From Elusimicrobiota bacterium (GTDB lineage Bacteria > Elusimicrobiota > Elusimicrobia > UBA1565 > JACRDR01), in contig JACQBA010000004.1 in the NCBI GenBank assembly GCA_016194745.1, positions 1-57,491 of the forward strand: a DNA stretch of 57,491 nt, written 5' to 3'. A program made the translations under genes and the position numbers. The notes under the pieces were generated by a model that saw nothing but the letters and a program-made list of their open reading frames with translations, was not told the origin of the DNA and did no database searches. This document shows positions 5,896 through 14,385 of the stretch, one piece after another. The first letter of the stretch is position 1, and each line of letters begins with the position of its first letter.

Positions 5896-8370
5896 ATGCT
5901 CAGGACCTCCTATTATCCGTCGGTCGCCGCATCGTTCGTCCTCGTCCTCGGCTTCGCCGCCGGGAGCGTCGCCGCGCCGCCCGCCGAACAGCCCATCCCG
6001 CACGACGAGTTCCTCCGCCAGGGGCGCGAGTACGTGCAGCGCTTCCGGGGCGCGCATGTCCCGGAGGAACTGACCCGCATCCAGCAGTTCGCGGGACGCT
6101 ACATCTCCGCCACCGTAGAGATGTGCGCAGAGCAGTGCCGCTTCAAGGACCGCGCAGGACAGAGCGACCCCGGTCCTTTCGTGACGCACGGCGACCTCGA
6201 CGCCTTCAAGCGCTTCGTCGACGTCAAGGCGGCGGAGTACCGCATGCTGGCGGAGAAGCGCGGAGAGCCCGGGGCCTGGCGGACGATCGCCGGCAAGTAC
6301 GAGCCCCAGGCGATCCAGGCGCTGAACCAGATGAGCCACGCCGAGGACCCGCGCTCGCTGCATCATTTCGTCATCGCGGAGCGCAGGGCCTTGATAAGCG
6401 AGCTCCGCGGGCAGCACGCTCTCGACCTGGCTCGCCTGCACGCCGACGCCGCGGTCCAGCGCACTCAGGGGAAAGACGCGTCGGCCCTCGTATTCAAGTC
6501 GGAGGCCGACAGCGAGGCCGGCGACTTCCGTTCCGCCGCGCAGGCGGCCGACCGGGCGCTGCGGCTTTCGCCGGGCGACAGGTCGTCGCTCGTCTTGCGG
6601 GCGAACGCGCTCTATCAGACGGGAGACTATTCGGGCGCGGAGCGCGACGCGACGGCCGCGCTCGGCGTCGATCCGCGCGACCCGCAGGCCGCGGCCATCC
6701 TGCAGCTGACGCGCGACCGCGTCGGAGACCTGCCGCTGCCGGCCGCGGGACCGACCGGGCCGGGCGCGGAGGCGGGCGACGCGGTTCTCGCCGACGGCGG
6801 CCGGCCGGGCGGGCGCCCGGGCTACGAACCCGGCGCGGACAACATCAACGAGTCGAAGCGGCTCGCCCAGGCCGCCGTCATCAAGCTCAGCATCGGCGAC
6901 GACGAGAAGGCGCTCGAGCTCGCGCGCCAGGCCGTCGAGCTCAATTCCCAAAACGCGCGCGCCATGCTGCTCATGGCGCAGGCGAACCTCCGTCTCGGCC
7001 GGACGCAGGACGCGCTTCGCAACACCGACGCGGCCATGAAGCTGGTGGGACGCGACCGCGCCGTGCTGGACACGCGGGCCTACGTCCTCAACCGCCTGGG
7101 CGACTACGCCTCGGCCAAGGCCGTCGCCGAGGAGTCCCTCTCCCTGAACGCCGGCGACGCCGACGCCTGGTACAACCTCGCCAACGCCGAGGCCGGGCTA
7201 GGGCACCGAAAGGCCATGCTCGCCGCCCTGCAGCAGGCGGCGCGCATCAACTCGCGCTACCGCGGGCTGCTCGACGCGGCGCTCCAGTCGACCGAGACCG
7301 CGGACTTAAGACTGCTCTTCTCCGGCGCGGCCGCCGCGGCCGCTGCCGCGCCGCCGCCCTCGAGCTCCGAGGTGTCGGCCAAGCGGATCGGCTTCGCCAT
7401 ACTGGCCATCGCGACGCTCTTCGGCGGCTTCTTGATCGCGCTTGGCCTGCTCCACTCCATCTTCCCCGACGTCGCGCGCAGCGCCGCCACCAGCATCACG
7501 CGGACTCTCGGCGGCACCCCGGCCGGAGCGCCGCCCCCGGAGAACGAGGCGAGGACCGTCCTCGCCCGCTCCTACGAGGTCGTGCGCCAGATCGGCGCGG
7601 GCGGCATGGGGACCGTCTACGAGGCGATCGATCTCTCGCTCCAGCGCACGGTGGCGATCAAGAAGATGCGCGAGGAGATCCGCAGCGACCCGCGCGAGCG
7701 CGAGCGCTTCCTGAAGGAGGCGAAGCTCGTGGCGGCGCTGCACCACCCCAACATCGTCGATATCTTCTCCATCGTCGACGACGATCAGGACGACGTCTAC
7801 CTCGTGTTCGAATACGTGCAGGGCGAGACCTTGGACAGCCTCCTGCGCTCGCGCCGCCGCATTCCTTTCGATGAGCTGCGCGGCTTGTTCACGGGCGTCT
7901 GCGGGGCGCTCGACTTCGCGCACAAACACGGCATCATCCACCGGGACTTGAAGCCCTCCAACATCATGGTCAACAGCGAGGGCGTGGTGAAGGTCATGGA
8001 CTTCGGCGTCGCGCGGCAGGCGAAGGACGCGATCACCAAGATGGCGCTGACCAACACGATCTGCGGCACCCCGTCGTACATGGCGCCCGAGGCCGAGCAG
8101 GGGATCGTCCGCCGGGAATCGGACGTGTTCTCCCTGGCCGTCTGCTTCTACGAGCTGTTGACCGGCGTCCTGCCGTTTCCGGGCTACGGCGCGGGCCTCC
8201 TGCTCAACAAGATGAACGGGACGTTCAAGCCGCCGTCGACGTTCGTGCCGCACCTTCCGGCGGGGCTCGACGAGCTCATGGCCAAGGCGCTGCGGGCCGA
8301 TCCCGAGGAGCGCCTCGCCTCCCCGGGCGAGTTCGCCAAGGCGCTCAACGCGCTGTCGGCCGTCCGATGA
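5896..8370 (+). CDS. Membrane Ser/Thr protein kinase with N-terminal TPR ectodomain
   Basis: About 824 residues from ATG 5896. Order: signal peptide or N-terminal anchor (ends near SVAAPPA), a helical region, several TPR units (about 195-480), a transmembrane helix (about 497-523), a short linker, then a Hanks-type kinase (about 555-820) with GAGGMGTVYE (near 566), the VAIKK lysine, HRDLKPSN (near 681) and DFG (near 701). All catalytic motifs are intact. In most bacterial PknB-like kinases the kinase is N-terminal; here it is C-terminal, placing the TPRs outside and the kinase inside. The longer frame from 5803 is rejected because it would start within the promoter. Confidence 0.88.
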   Translation: MLRTSYYPSVAASFVLVLGFAAGSVAAPPAEQPIPHDEFLRQGREYVQRFRGAHVPEELTRIQQFAGRYISATVEMCAEQCRFKDRAGQSDPGPFVTHGDLDAFKRFVDVKAAEYRMLAEKRGEPGAWRTIAGKYEPQAIQALNQMSHAEDPRSLHHFVIAERRALISELRGQHALDLARLHADAAVQRTQGKDASALVFKSEADSEAGDFRSAAQAADRALRLSPGDRSSLVLRANALYQTGDYSGAERDATAALGVDPRDPQAAAILQLTRDRVGDLPLPAAGPTGPGAEAGDAVLADGGRPGGRPGYEPGADNINESKRLAQAAVIKLSIGDDEKALELARQAVELNSQNARAMLLMAQANLRLGRTQDALRNTDAAMKLVGRDRAVLDTRAYVLNRLGDYASAKAVAEESLSLNAGDADAWYNLANAEAGLGHRKAMLAALQQAARINSRYRGLLDAALQSTETADLRLLFSGAAAAAAAAPPPSSSEVSAKRIGFAILAIATLFGGFLIALGLLHSIFPDVARSAATSITRTLGGTPAGAPPPENEARTVLARSYEVVRQIGAGGMGTVYEAIDLSLQRTVAIKKMREEIRSDPRERERFLKEAKLVAALHHPNIVDIFSIVDDDQDDVYLVFEYVQGETLDSLLRSRRRIPFDELRGLFTGVCGALDFAHKHGIIHRDLKPSNIMVNSEGVVKVMDFGVARQAKDAITKMALTNTICGTPSYMAPEAEQGIVRRESDVFSLAVCFYELLTGVLPFPGYGAGLLLNKMNGTFKPPSTFVPHLPAGLDELMAKALRADPEERLASPGEFAKALNALSAVR

Positions 8371-8469
8371 GCGCGTTGCCGGCATGTTACCGCTCCGTTA
8401 CCGCATTGACGCCATCCTATCGCGTCGGCCCCGCGCGCGCGGGAACGGACATCGCTCAGGGGGACTAGT

Positions 8470-9453
8470 GTGGCGGACGTGGCGCGCTCGTTGACGGCTT
8501 TTTCCGGTTGGGCGACGGAGAGGATGCGTCCGGCGGCGGTGCTGACGACGTTGGCGTTCGTCGGAGGCGCGGTCTTCATGGTCGCGCAAAGGCCCGCCTC
8601 CGACGGCGCTCTTCACCGGCAAACGTACGCGCCGGGCGGCGGCGGAACCGGCGACGCGGCCTTCGAGGTGGCCTCTGTCCTGCTTCGTCCGATGACGGAC
8701 GCGGTCCTGCGGGCGACGCCCAAGGTGTCCTTCGGCTGGAGGCGCTCCTGGAACGAGGTGCCGCGTTACCTGCGGGAGGAGCCCGCGGTCGTCAAGCCCG
8801 AGCCGCGCCGGACGCTGCGTCCCGAGAACGACCGGATGCTGCCTCCTCCTCCGGAGCACGCGTTCCTCAAGCCGGCCGCGGCGCCGATCGCGCAGGCGCC
8901 CGTGCCCGCGCAGTCGGGGCCCGCGGCCGAGGCCAAGGGACGGCCCAAGGCCGCCAAGACGCTTCTCGGCGTGCTCGGTGCCGGAGAGCAGCCGCGCCGC
9001 GCGGAGCCGTCCAATCCGGCGAACCCGTTCCCGCCGCACCGGCGGGAGGCGAGCGCCGCGGCCGCGACGATGGAGGAGGCGCCCGTCGCGCGCCGCGAGC
9101 TTTACGGATCGCACGGCGGCGAGCGGCGCGCGGCCTCCTCGAACTCTACGGTCATGAGCGGCCGCGCGAGGGTCCGCGTCGGGTACCAGCAATCACCGGA
9201 GCCCGGGGGCGACGGCGTGCAGGACTCGATGGACCTGGTGCGGTCCGAGTCCGAGACGTCGCAGGACGCTCTTCCCGGCGCGATCGGGGCCACCGCCGGC
9301 CGCATCGAAGGCGCCGGCCTCTCGACCGGGGCCAAGAACGCCGCGGCGACGAAGCAGAAGACGAAGTACGGGCTTCCGTCCATTCCGGACGTCGGCCACG
9401 GCATCCCGGCCGAGCCGCAGTTCATCGGCACCGGCGGGGACAAGAAGCCCTGA
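8470..9453 (+). CDS. Membrane-anchored proline/alanine-rich protein, unknown function
   Basis: 327 residues starting at GTG 8470, five bases after AGGGGGA. A single hydrophobic segment (about 20-40, AAVLTTLAFVGGAVFMVAQ) precedes a long, low-complexity Pro/Ala/Arg-rich region that is probably disordered and extracytoplasmic. No domain is recognised. It lies between the TPR kinase and a histidine kinase with its own promoter, so it is probably monocistronic or read from the kinase promoter. Codon use resembles its neighbours, which supports it as coding. Confidence 0.6.
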   Translation: MADVARSLTAFSGWATERMRPAAVLTTLAFVGGAVFMVAQRPASDGALHRQTYAPGGGGTGDAAFEVASVLLRPMTDAVLRATPKVSFGWRRSWNEVPRYLREEPAVVKPEPRRTLRPENDRMLPPPPEHAFLKPAAAPIAQAPVPAQSGPAAEAKGRPKAAKTLLGVLGAGEQPRRAEPSNPANPFPPHRREASAAAATMEEAPVARRELYGSHGGERRAASSNSTVMSGRARVRVGYQQSPEPGGDGVQDSMDLVRSESETSQDALPGAIGATAGRIEGAGLSTGAKNAAATKQKTKYGLPSIPDVGHGIPAEPQFIGTGGDKKP

Positions 9454-9478
9454 GCGGGAGCCGTCCCGTCCGGCGGGA

Positions 9479-9507
9479 TTGCAAAGCCCGGGGATAGCCA
9501 CTATACT
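9479..9507 (+). promoter_or_regulatory. Sigma70-type promoter for the histidine kinase operon
   Basis: TTGCAA (9479-9484), a 17-nt spacer and TATACT (9502-9507). The ATG at 9518 lies 10 nt past the -10 box, leaving a leader of only a few bases and no Shine-Dalgarno. Confidence 0.65.
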
Positions 9508-9517
9508 CCGATAGCCG

Positions 9518-11353
9518 ATGAAGATTCGAACGTTGATCGCATTGACGCTCAGCGGCGTCGCGGCTTTCAGCTTCCTGGTCGCCTGGGTCATCGGCTCGAT
9601 CGTGGCCGGCCGCATCGTGCTGACGATGATCTCCGAGGAGCAGGTCCGCCAAAGCAGTACCCTCGGAGCCGTCGCCGAGGTGGCCTTCTCTCCCACGGCC
9701 AAGCCCGTCAACGTGCTCTCGACCTACATGCGCTCGATCCCCGAGGTGACGCCGAACGTCGACTACGCCTACATCGAGGACAGCCGCGGCGTGATCGTCT
9801 ACCACACCTACCCGCAGTACGTCGGAAAAAAGACGGCGGACTGGAAGACCGACTATCCCTCCGCGACCGACTTCTCGAGCCAGGTGCGCTCGGGCCCCCG
9901 CACGATCGCGACGACCCACGTCGGCGTCCAGTGGGACTTGGGGAAGGCTCTTTTGGCCGACATCGGGCGCGTCATGTCGCAGTCGCTCGGCACCTTCGGG
10001 GCGATCGGCATCGCGCTCAGCGTGGTGCTCGGCGTCGGCCTCTCGTTCCTCCTCGCGCGCCCGATCTCGCGCCTGGCGGCCGCGGCGCAGGAGGTGGGGC
10101 GGGGGAACCTGTCGATCCAGGTGCCCGTCGACTCGGGCAACGAGATCGGGGACCTCTCGCGGCAGTTCAACTCGATGGTGCTGCGGCTCAAGGAGCTCGA
10201 CGAGCTGAAAGACGAGTTCATCTCGAGCGTCTCCCACGACCTCCGCAGCCCGCTCGCCGCGATCAAGACGTCCCTCGACTTCATGCTCGAGGACGACCCG
10301 GAGCGCGACAAGATCCTTGAGCGGCACCACCGCACGCTCACCAACGTCAAGGACAGCGCCAACCGCCTCTCCGTGTTCGTCTCGAACATTCTCGACTCCG
10401 CGAAAATGAAGGCGAATCGGATGGAATACCATCTTCAGCCCGTCGACGCCGCGCCGATCGCGCGCTCCTTGGAGGGGCTCTACGGCTTCGCCGCGGCGAA
10501 GGAGAAGATCACCCTCAGCCTCTCCGTGCCCGACGACCTCCCGCCGCTGTACGCCGACCCGGAGCGCCTCGAGCGCGTCTTGACGAACCTTCTCTCCAAC
10601 GCTCTCAAGTTCACCGGGGAAGGCGGCGTCGTCTCTCTGACGGGGCGCGTCGCCGGCAAGGCCGTCGAGCTCTCGGTCGCCGACACGGGACAGGGCATCC
10701 CGGCGGAGGCGCTGCCGCTCTTGTTTCGGCGCTTCGAACAGGCGTCGATCGCGGAGCAAAAGGCGAAGGGCATCCAAGGGACGGGGCTCGGACTCTTCAT
10801 CGTCAAGCAATCCGTCGAAGCCATGGGCGGCGTCGTCGAGATCGAGTCCGAGGTCGGCAAAGGGACGAAGGTCGCGGTGCGCCTGCCGATCGCGACGCAG
10901 ACGGACGGGGAGGCCCCCGCGCCTCTGTCGGCACCGGCGTCCGCCTCGGCCTTCGTGGCGTACGACCCGCGCGTCTCCGCGAAGATCCTGCTCGTCGACG
11001 ACGACCGCGCGTTCGCCGAAGTCACCCGCCAGCTTTTGGAGTCGAAGGGGTACACCGCGTTGACGCTCAACGACGGAAGACGGGCGTTGGAGGTCGCTAT
11101 GAAGGAAAAGCCGGATCTCGTTTTGCTGGACATGAACTTGAGGGACATGCGGGGGCTCGACGTCGCCCGGGCGCTCAAAGGGGAAGGCTCGACGGCCCGA
11201 ATCCCCATCATTCTCTGCTCGGCGCATATGGATTTGGCCGAGATACAGAAGACGCTGGAAGCCGGAGCGGACTGCTTCATCCCCAAGCCCATCCGCTCGG
11301 CCGAGTTGGACGTGCGCGTGCGTCAGGTGCTGGGCGCGAGGAGCGGCGCATGA
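9518..11353 (+). CDS. Hybrid sensor histidine kinase with C-terminal receiver
   Basis: 611 residues at the inner membrane. A first transmembrane helix (about 10-32), a roughly 110-residue extracytoplasmic sensor, a second helix (about 155-180) and a HAMP linker lead to HisKA with phospho-acceptor H240 in SHDLRSPLAA. The ATPase domain follows, with an N-box near 355 (NLLSNALKFTG) and DTGQGIP and GTGLGLFIV boxes. A receiver domain at about 485-605 has acceptor D538 (LLDMNL) and a KPI lysine. The next gene overlaps its stop and encodes the cognate regulator, so a phosphorelay or branched output is likely. The signal sensed is unknown. Confidence 0.93.
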   Translation: MKIRTLIALTLSGVAAFSFLVAWVIGSIVAGRIVLTMISEEQVRQSSTLGAVAEVAFSPTAKPVNVLSTYMRSIPEVTPNVDYAYIEDSRGVIVYHTYPQYVGKKTADWKTDYPSATDFSSQVRSGPRTIATTHVGVQWDLGKALLADIGRVMSQSLGTFGAIGIALSVVLGVGLSFLLARPISRLAAAAQEVGRGNLSIQVPVDSGNEIGDLSRQFNSMVLRLKELDELKDEFISSVSHDLRSPLAAIKTSLDFMLEDDPERDKILERHHRTLTNVKDSANRLSVFVSNILDSAKMKANRMEYHLQPVDAAPIARSLEGLYGFAAAKEKITLSLSVPDDLPPLYADPERLERVLTNLLSNALKFTGEGGVVSLTGRVAGKAVELSVADTGQGIPAEALPLLFRRFEQASIAEQKAKGIQGTGLGLFIVKQSVEAMGGVVEIESEVGKGTKVAVRLPIATQTDGEAPAPLSAPASASAFVAYDPRVSAKILLVDDDRAFAEVTRQLLESKGYTALTLNDGRRALEVAMKEKPDLVLLDMNLRDMRGLDVARALKGEGSTARIPIILCSAHMDLAEIQKTLEAGADCFIPKPIRSAELDVRVRQVLGARSGA

Positions 11354-12048
11354 GCGGCTCGAAAGGGGGAGGGACCGTGCTCGTCATCGACGATGACCGC
11401 GCGATCGTGGACGTGGTCGAGACCGCCTTGAAGGCGGAAGGCTATTCCGTTCGTACCGCCAAGAACGCCGACCAGGCCTTCGCGACGATGACGAACGACG
11501 TCGTCGACATGCTCATTCTCGACGTGCAGCTGCCGGGCATCTCGGGGCTCAAACTCCTCGAGATCGTGAAGCAGGACCCGCGCACCTCCTCGGTCCCGGT
11601 GCTCATGCTGACGACGCGCAAGAGCGAGTCGGACAAGGTCGCCGGACTCAAGACCGGCGCCGACGACTACCTCGGCAAGCCGTTCTCGGTTAAAGAGCTT
11701 CTCGCGCGCGTCGAGGCGCTGCTGCGCCGTACGCGGCACGACGGCCGCACCTCCCGCGTCATCGAGGCGGGCGGCATCCGCATCGATCTAGACGGGCTGA
11801 TGGTCACGCTCAAGGACAAGAAGATCGACCTGCGCAAGGCGGAGTTCGACCTCCTCGTGCGGCTCATGCAGCGCAGCGGCCAGGTGCTGACCTACCAGAT
11901 CCTCTCCGAGGCGCTGTCCGACGGCACGAAAGTGATGACCTCCGAGAACCTATACTGGCACGCCAAGAACCTTCGGCAGAAGCTCGGTTCGGCCGGCGCC
12001 AAGATCGAGACGGTCCACGGTATCGGCTATCGCTTCAACGGCGATTAA
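11350..12048 (+). CDS. OmpR/PhoB-family response regulator
   Basis: 232 residues: a receiver domain with D14-16, phospho-acceptor D58 (LILDVQLPG) and K110 (GKPF), and a C-terminal winged-helix DNA-binding domain (about 135-230, ending YRFNGD; compare the GIGYRF end typical of this family). The ATG overlaps the stop of the hybrid kinase (ATGA), marking the pair as a two-component system. Its targets are unknown. A GATTCGCC-loop-GGCGAATC inverted repeat just downstream could be a binding site or an attenuator. Confidence 0.93.
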   Translation: MSGSKGGGTVLVIDDDRAIVDVVETALKAEGYSVRTAKNADQAFATMTNDVVDMLILDVQLPGISGLKLLEIVKQDPRTSSVPVLMLTTRKSESDKVAGLKTGADDYLGKPFSVKELLARVEALLRRTRHDGRTSRVIEAGGIRIDLDGLMVTLKDKKIDLRKAEFDLLVRLMQRSGQVLTYQILSEALSDGTKVMTSENLYWHAKNLRQKLGSAGAKIETVHGIGYRFNGD

Positions 12049-12092
12049 TTAACGCTTAAAATTACGTCATTTTTCATCCCAGAAACGTCACA

Positions 12093-12111
12093 GATTCGCC
12101 CCAGGCGAATC
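12093..12111. promoter_or_regulatory. 8-bp inverted repeat upstream of the PilZ gene
   Basis: GATTCGCC and GGCGAATC, separated by CCA, form a perfect hairpin or operator about 48 bp before the PilZ start. There is no T-run, so it is not a clear terminator. A regulator binding site is the alternative. Confidence 0.35.
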
Positions 12112-12158
12112 ACACACGAAAACGCCATGCTTTCGGTAGAGGCTTGGGAGAAACGAAA

Positions 12159-12713
12159 ATGGCAGACCTGATGACGACCGGAAGGGAAAGGAGGCGGTAC
12201 CCCCGCCATGAGAAGGCGATGACCCTGACGATCTTCGGAGAGGACGGCCGGCTCATGGACGAGCGCCCGATGGTCCTCGACGCCTCAATCAAGGGACTGC
12301 GATTCGAGTCGGCGCGGGAGCTCAAGCCCGGCGAGAAGTTCCGCTTCAATCTGGACGTCCCCGGCCACGGGCTGGTCAACGGGACCGGCCGCGCCTGCTG
12401 GAGCCGGGTCAGCGACAGCGGCATCACCTTCTTGTGCGGCGCCGAGCTCAGCGGAATGGGCATGTTCCGGGCGCGGGCGCTGAAGAGCTACCTCGAGCCG
12501 AGCCATGTCGCGTGGGGCGCGCTCTTCGACATGGCTTTCGGCCTGGGCCTCGCCTACGTGCTGCTCATGGTGGCGCAGGACCTCAACGGCCAGGACGGCA
12601 GGTTCATCGCGCACTGCTTCTCGATGATGGGAGACTGCATGGAGTGGCTGCCTCAGGCCGCGATGTCGCTCGGGGCGGCGTTCGGGATCTACATCTACTT
12701 CAAGGACCGATAG
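12159..12713 (+). CDS. PilZ-domain protein with two transmembrane helices
   Basis: About 184 residues. The N-terminal half carries the c-di-GMP-binding PilZ signature: an arginine cluster RRRYPRHE (RxxxR) and DASIKGLRFES (D/NxSxxG). Two hydrophobic helices follow (near GLGLAYVLLMVA and QAAMSLGAAFGIYIYF), so this is probably a membrane-linked c-di-GMP receptor. The ATG at 12159 is preferred over TTG 12144 because GGGAG (12146-12150) is 8 nt upstream. The neighbouring two-component system and two GGDEF proteins at 15789-18433 fit second-messenger control of surface structures. Confidence 0.83.
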   Translation: MADLMTTGRERRRYPRHEKAMTLTIFGEDGRLMDERPMVLDASIKGLRFESARELKPGEKFRFNLDVPGHGLVNGTGRACWSRVSDSGITFLCGAELSGMGMFRARALKSYLEPSHVAWGALFDMAFGLGLAYVLLMVAQDLNGQDGRFIAHCFSMMGDCMEWLPQAAMSLGAAFGIYIYFKDR

Positions 12714-12726
12714 GAAAGGAGACTCC

Positions 12727-13374
12727 ATGAAAGCCCGCGCCAAGAGCCGCACCCTCCGGATCCGCATCGACGTGAACCGCCGTCAGCTCATCGCCGCGCT
12801 CGCGGCCCTCGTCTTCGGCGCCGGCGTCCTCGAGCTCTCCTCCGAGACGATGACGCTCACGACGTACTATCCCTCTCCGGCCGGCATCTACAAGATGCTG
12901 ACGAGCACGCAGCGGACGCTGCTTGCCCGCGACGGCGGCAACGTCGGCGTCGGGACCAACAACCCGGCCTCGAAGCTCGACGTCGCCGGCGAGATCCGCT
13001 TGTCCAGCACGGGCGCCGACTGCACCGCGGCCAACGAGGGCGCCATGCGCTACAACTCCGGCAACAAGCAGATCGAGGTCTGCACGGGCGGCGGCTGGAG
13101 CTTGCCGCCGGGCGCCTTCGGCGGCGGGTATCAGACTTGCGACCATCACAGCGAGAATTGTCCGGCGAGCCTGTGCTATACGAAGAATTTCATCACCAAT
13201 TCCTGCTCCTGTCCCGGCGGATTCAGCTCGATCGGCTATCGGGCGGTGGCCGACATCGGAGGCACGATCGCGGCCCGCGAACTCCAAGGCACCGGCCTCT
13301 ACGTCTGCATGAAGCGCCCCAACGGCATCGTCGAGGACGCCATCCCCGGCGGCCCCGAGCCCTACCCCCGCTGA
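12727..13374 (+). CDS. TYYPSP-family exported protein with tail-fibre-like motif
   Basis: 215 residues: basic N-terminus, one hydrophobic helix (LIAALAALVFGAGVLEL), SSETMTLTTYYPSPAGIYKML, then ARDGGNVGVGTNNPASKLDV. The latter matches the NVGIGT-P-KLDV-G-I motif common in phage tail fibres and bacterial adhesins. The C-terminal half is cysteine-rich (CDHHSENC, CYTKNFI, CSCPGG), so it is likely disulfide-bonded and outside the cytoplasm. A strong AGGAAAGGAG Shine-Dalgarno and 13-nt spacing from the PilZ gene suggest co-transcription. It is the first of three tandem paralogues, and the only one without the polyproline stalk. Confidence 0.78.
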   Translation: MKARAKSRTLRIRIDVNRRQLIAALAALVFGAGVLELSSETMTLTTYYPSPAGIYKMLTSTQRTLLARDGGNVGVGTNNPASKLDVAGEIRLSSTGADCTAANEGAMRYNSGNKQIEVCTGGGWSLPPGAFGGGYQTCDHHSENCPASLCYTKNFITNSCSCPGGFSSIGYRAVADIGGTIAARELQGTGLYVCMKRPNGIVEDAIPGGPEPYPR

Positions 13375-13424
13375 TTTCTTACGATAAAATAGCTCACCAC
13401 GGAGCCACGGAAACTGAGTACGGC

Positions 13425-13453
13425 TTGCGATCGGCGGGAATTCCTCCTATAGT
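13425..13453 (+). promoter_or_regulatory. Leaderless-type promoter of the second TYYPSP gene
   Basis: TTGCGA (13425-13430), a 17-nt spacer and TATAGT (13448-13453), then 6 nt and the ATG at 13460. Transcription should start at or within a base or two of the ATG. The gene 3' of it has the identical arrangement. Confidence 0.68.
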
Positions 13454-13459
13454 TGGACG

Positions 13460-14344
13460 ATGGAGCAACCGCGTCCTCGGCGCAGACTGCTGCGCATACG
13501 CATAGACGTGGATCGCCGGGCGGCGGCGTGGGGACTCGCGGGGGTCCTTTTTGCCTGCGGCGTCCTCGAGCTCGCTTCCGAGTCGATGACGATGACGACC
13601 TACTACCCGTCGCCGTCGGGGATCTACAAGCTCCTCACCTCGACGCAGCAGACGCTCCTCGCCCGGGACGGAGGCAACGTCGGCGTCGGCACCGGCAGCG
13701 CGCTGCCGAACGCGCGACTCGACGTCAGAGGCAATATCCGTCTCGGCGACTCGAGCGCGGTCTGCGACGCTTCCCATGCCGGCGAGCAGCGCTATTCCGG
13801 AGGCGAGTTCCTCACCTGCAACGGTTCGGTTTGGGAGCCGATCGGCGGCTACGCGATCTACTGCGTCCAGACGGGCTCGACGGCCGGCACGACGATGAAC
13901 GTCGGATTCTTGGCTTCCGACTGCGGAGGCAAGATCGTCGACGGAAACCACGTCGGGGCGATCTCGGAGGTACTGTCGGCATGCACCGACGGTTTGGTGA
14001 ATATATCCTTGTCGCAGCCGCCCAGCCCGAGGCTCACGGCGACGTGCGGAGGCCCGGTAGGAGCGTTCCGAGTGGCCGCCATCTTCACCAAGGGAAAGCC
14101 GAGGTTTCCGCCGAACCTGCCGACGGTGCCGCCTCCGCCCCAGCCTCCTCCCAGGCCCCCGCCCCCGCCGCCTCCTCCTCCTCCGCAGGAGAATTGCGCG
14201 CCGATCGGCGGGCACTGTTCGTTCATCCGGCCTTGCTGCCAGGTCGAAACGGCCACGGGCAGATATACCCCCAGATGCTGGACGAACTACGATAATCCCA
14301 ACCCTCCCGGCAATGCCGATGACGAGCAAGGCATCTGCAAATAG
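13460..14344 (+). CDS. TYYPSP-family exported protein with polyproline stalk and knottin-like C-terminus
   Basis: 294 residues: N-terminal anchor, SESMTMTTYYPSPSGIYKLL, tail-fibre-like DGGNVGVGTG...LDVRGNIRL, a central domain with GGEFLTCNGSVWEP, a proline run (about 225-247) and a terminal six-cysteine domain with spacing C-x6-C-x5-CC-x12-C-x17-C. That order (C, C, CC, C, C) is the inhibitor-cystine-knot pattern. The protein is probably surface-displayed, with the knottin-like tip on a rigid stalk. Its paralogue at 14386 has the same architecture. A binding or adhesin role is inferred. The start follows directly from a leaderless promoter. Confidence 0.8.
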   Translation: MEQPRPRRRLLRIRIDVDRRAAAWGLAGVLFACGVLELASESMTMTTYYPSPSGIYKLLTSTQQTLLARDGGNVGVGTGSALPNARLDVRGNIRLGDSSAVCDASHAGEQRYSGGEFLTCNGSVWEPIGGYAIYCVQTGSTAGTTMNVGFLASDCGGKIVDGNHVGAISEVLSACTDGLVNISLSQPPSPRLTATCGGPVGAFRVAAIFTKGKPRFPPNLPTVPPPPQPPPRPPPPPPPPPPQENCAPIGGHCSFIRPCCQVETATGRYTPRCWTNYDNPNPPGNADDEQGICK

Positions 14345-14350
14345 GGCACC

Positions 14351-14379
14351 TTGCGATTTGAGGAAAATCCTCCTATAGT
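14351..14379 (+). promoter_or_regulatory. Leaderless-type promoter of the third TYYPSP gene
   Basis: TTGCGA (14351-14356), a 17-nt spacer, TATAGT (14374-14379), then 6 nt and the ATG at 14386. Geometry and boxes match the promoter at 13425, with the shared block tcctcctatagttgg, so the promoter was duplicated with the gene or is under strong constraint. Confidence 0.68.
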
Positions 14380-14385
14380 TGGGCG

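Noticed and set aside
14125..14185. CCT/CCG repeats as a CRISPR or tandem-repeat locus
   Set aside because: They are codons for the polyproline stalk within a coding frame, without spacers.
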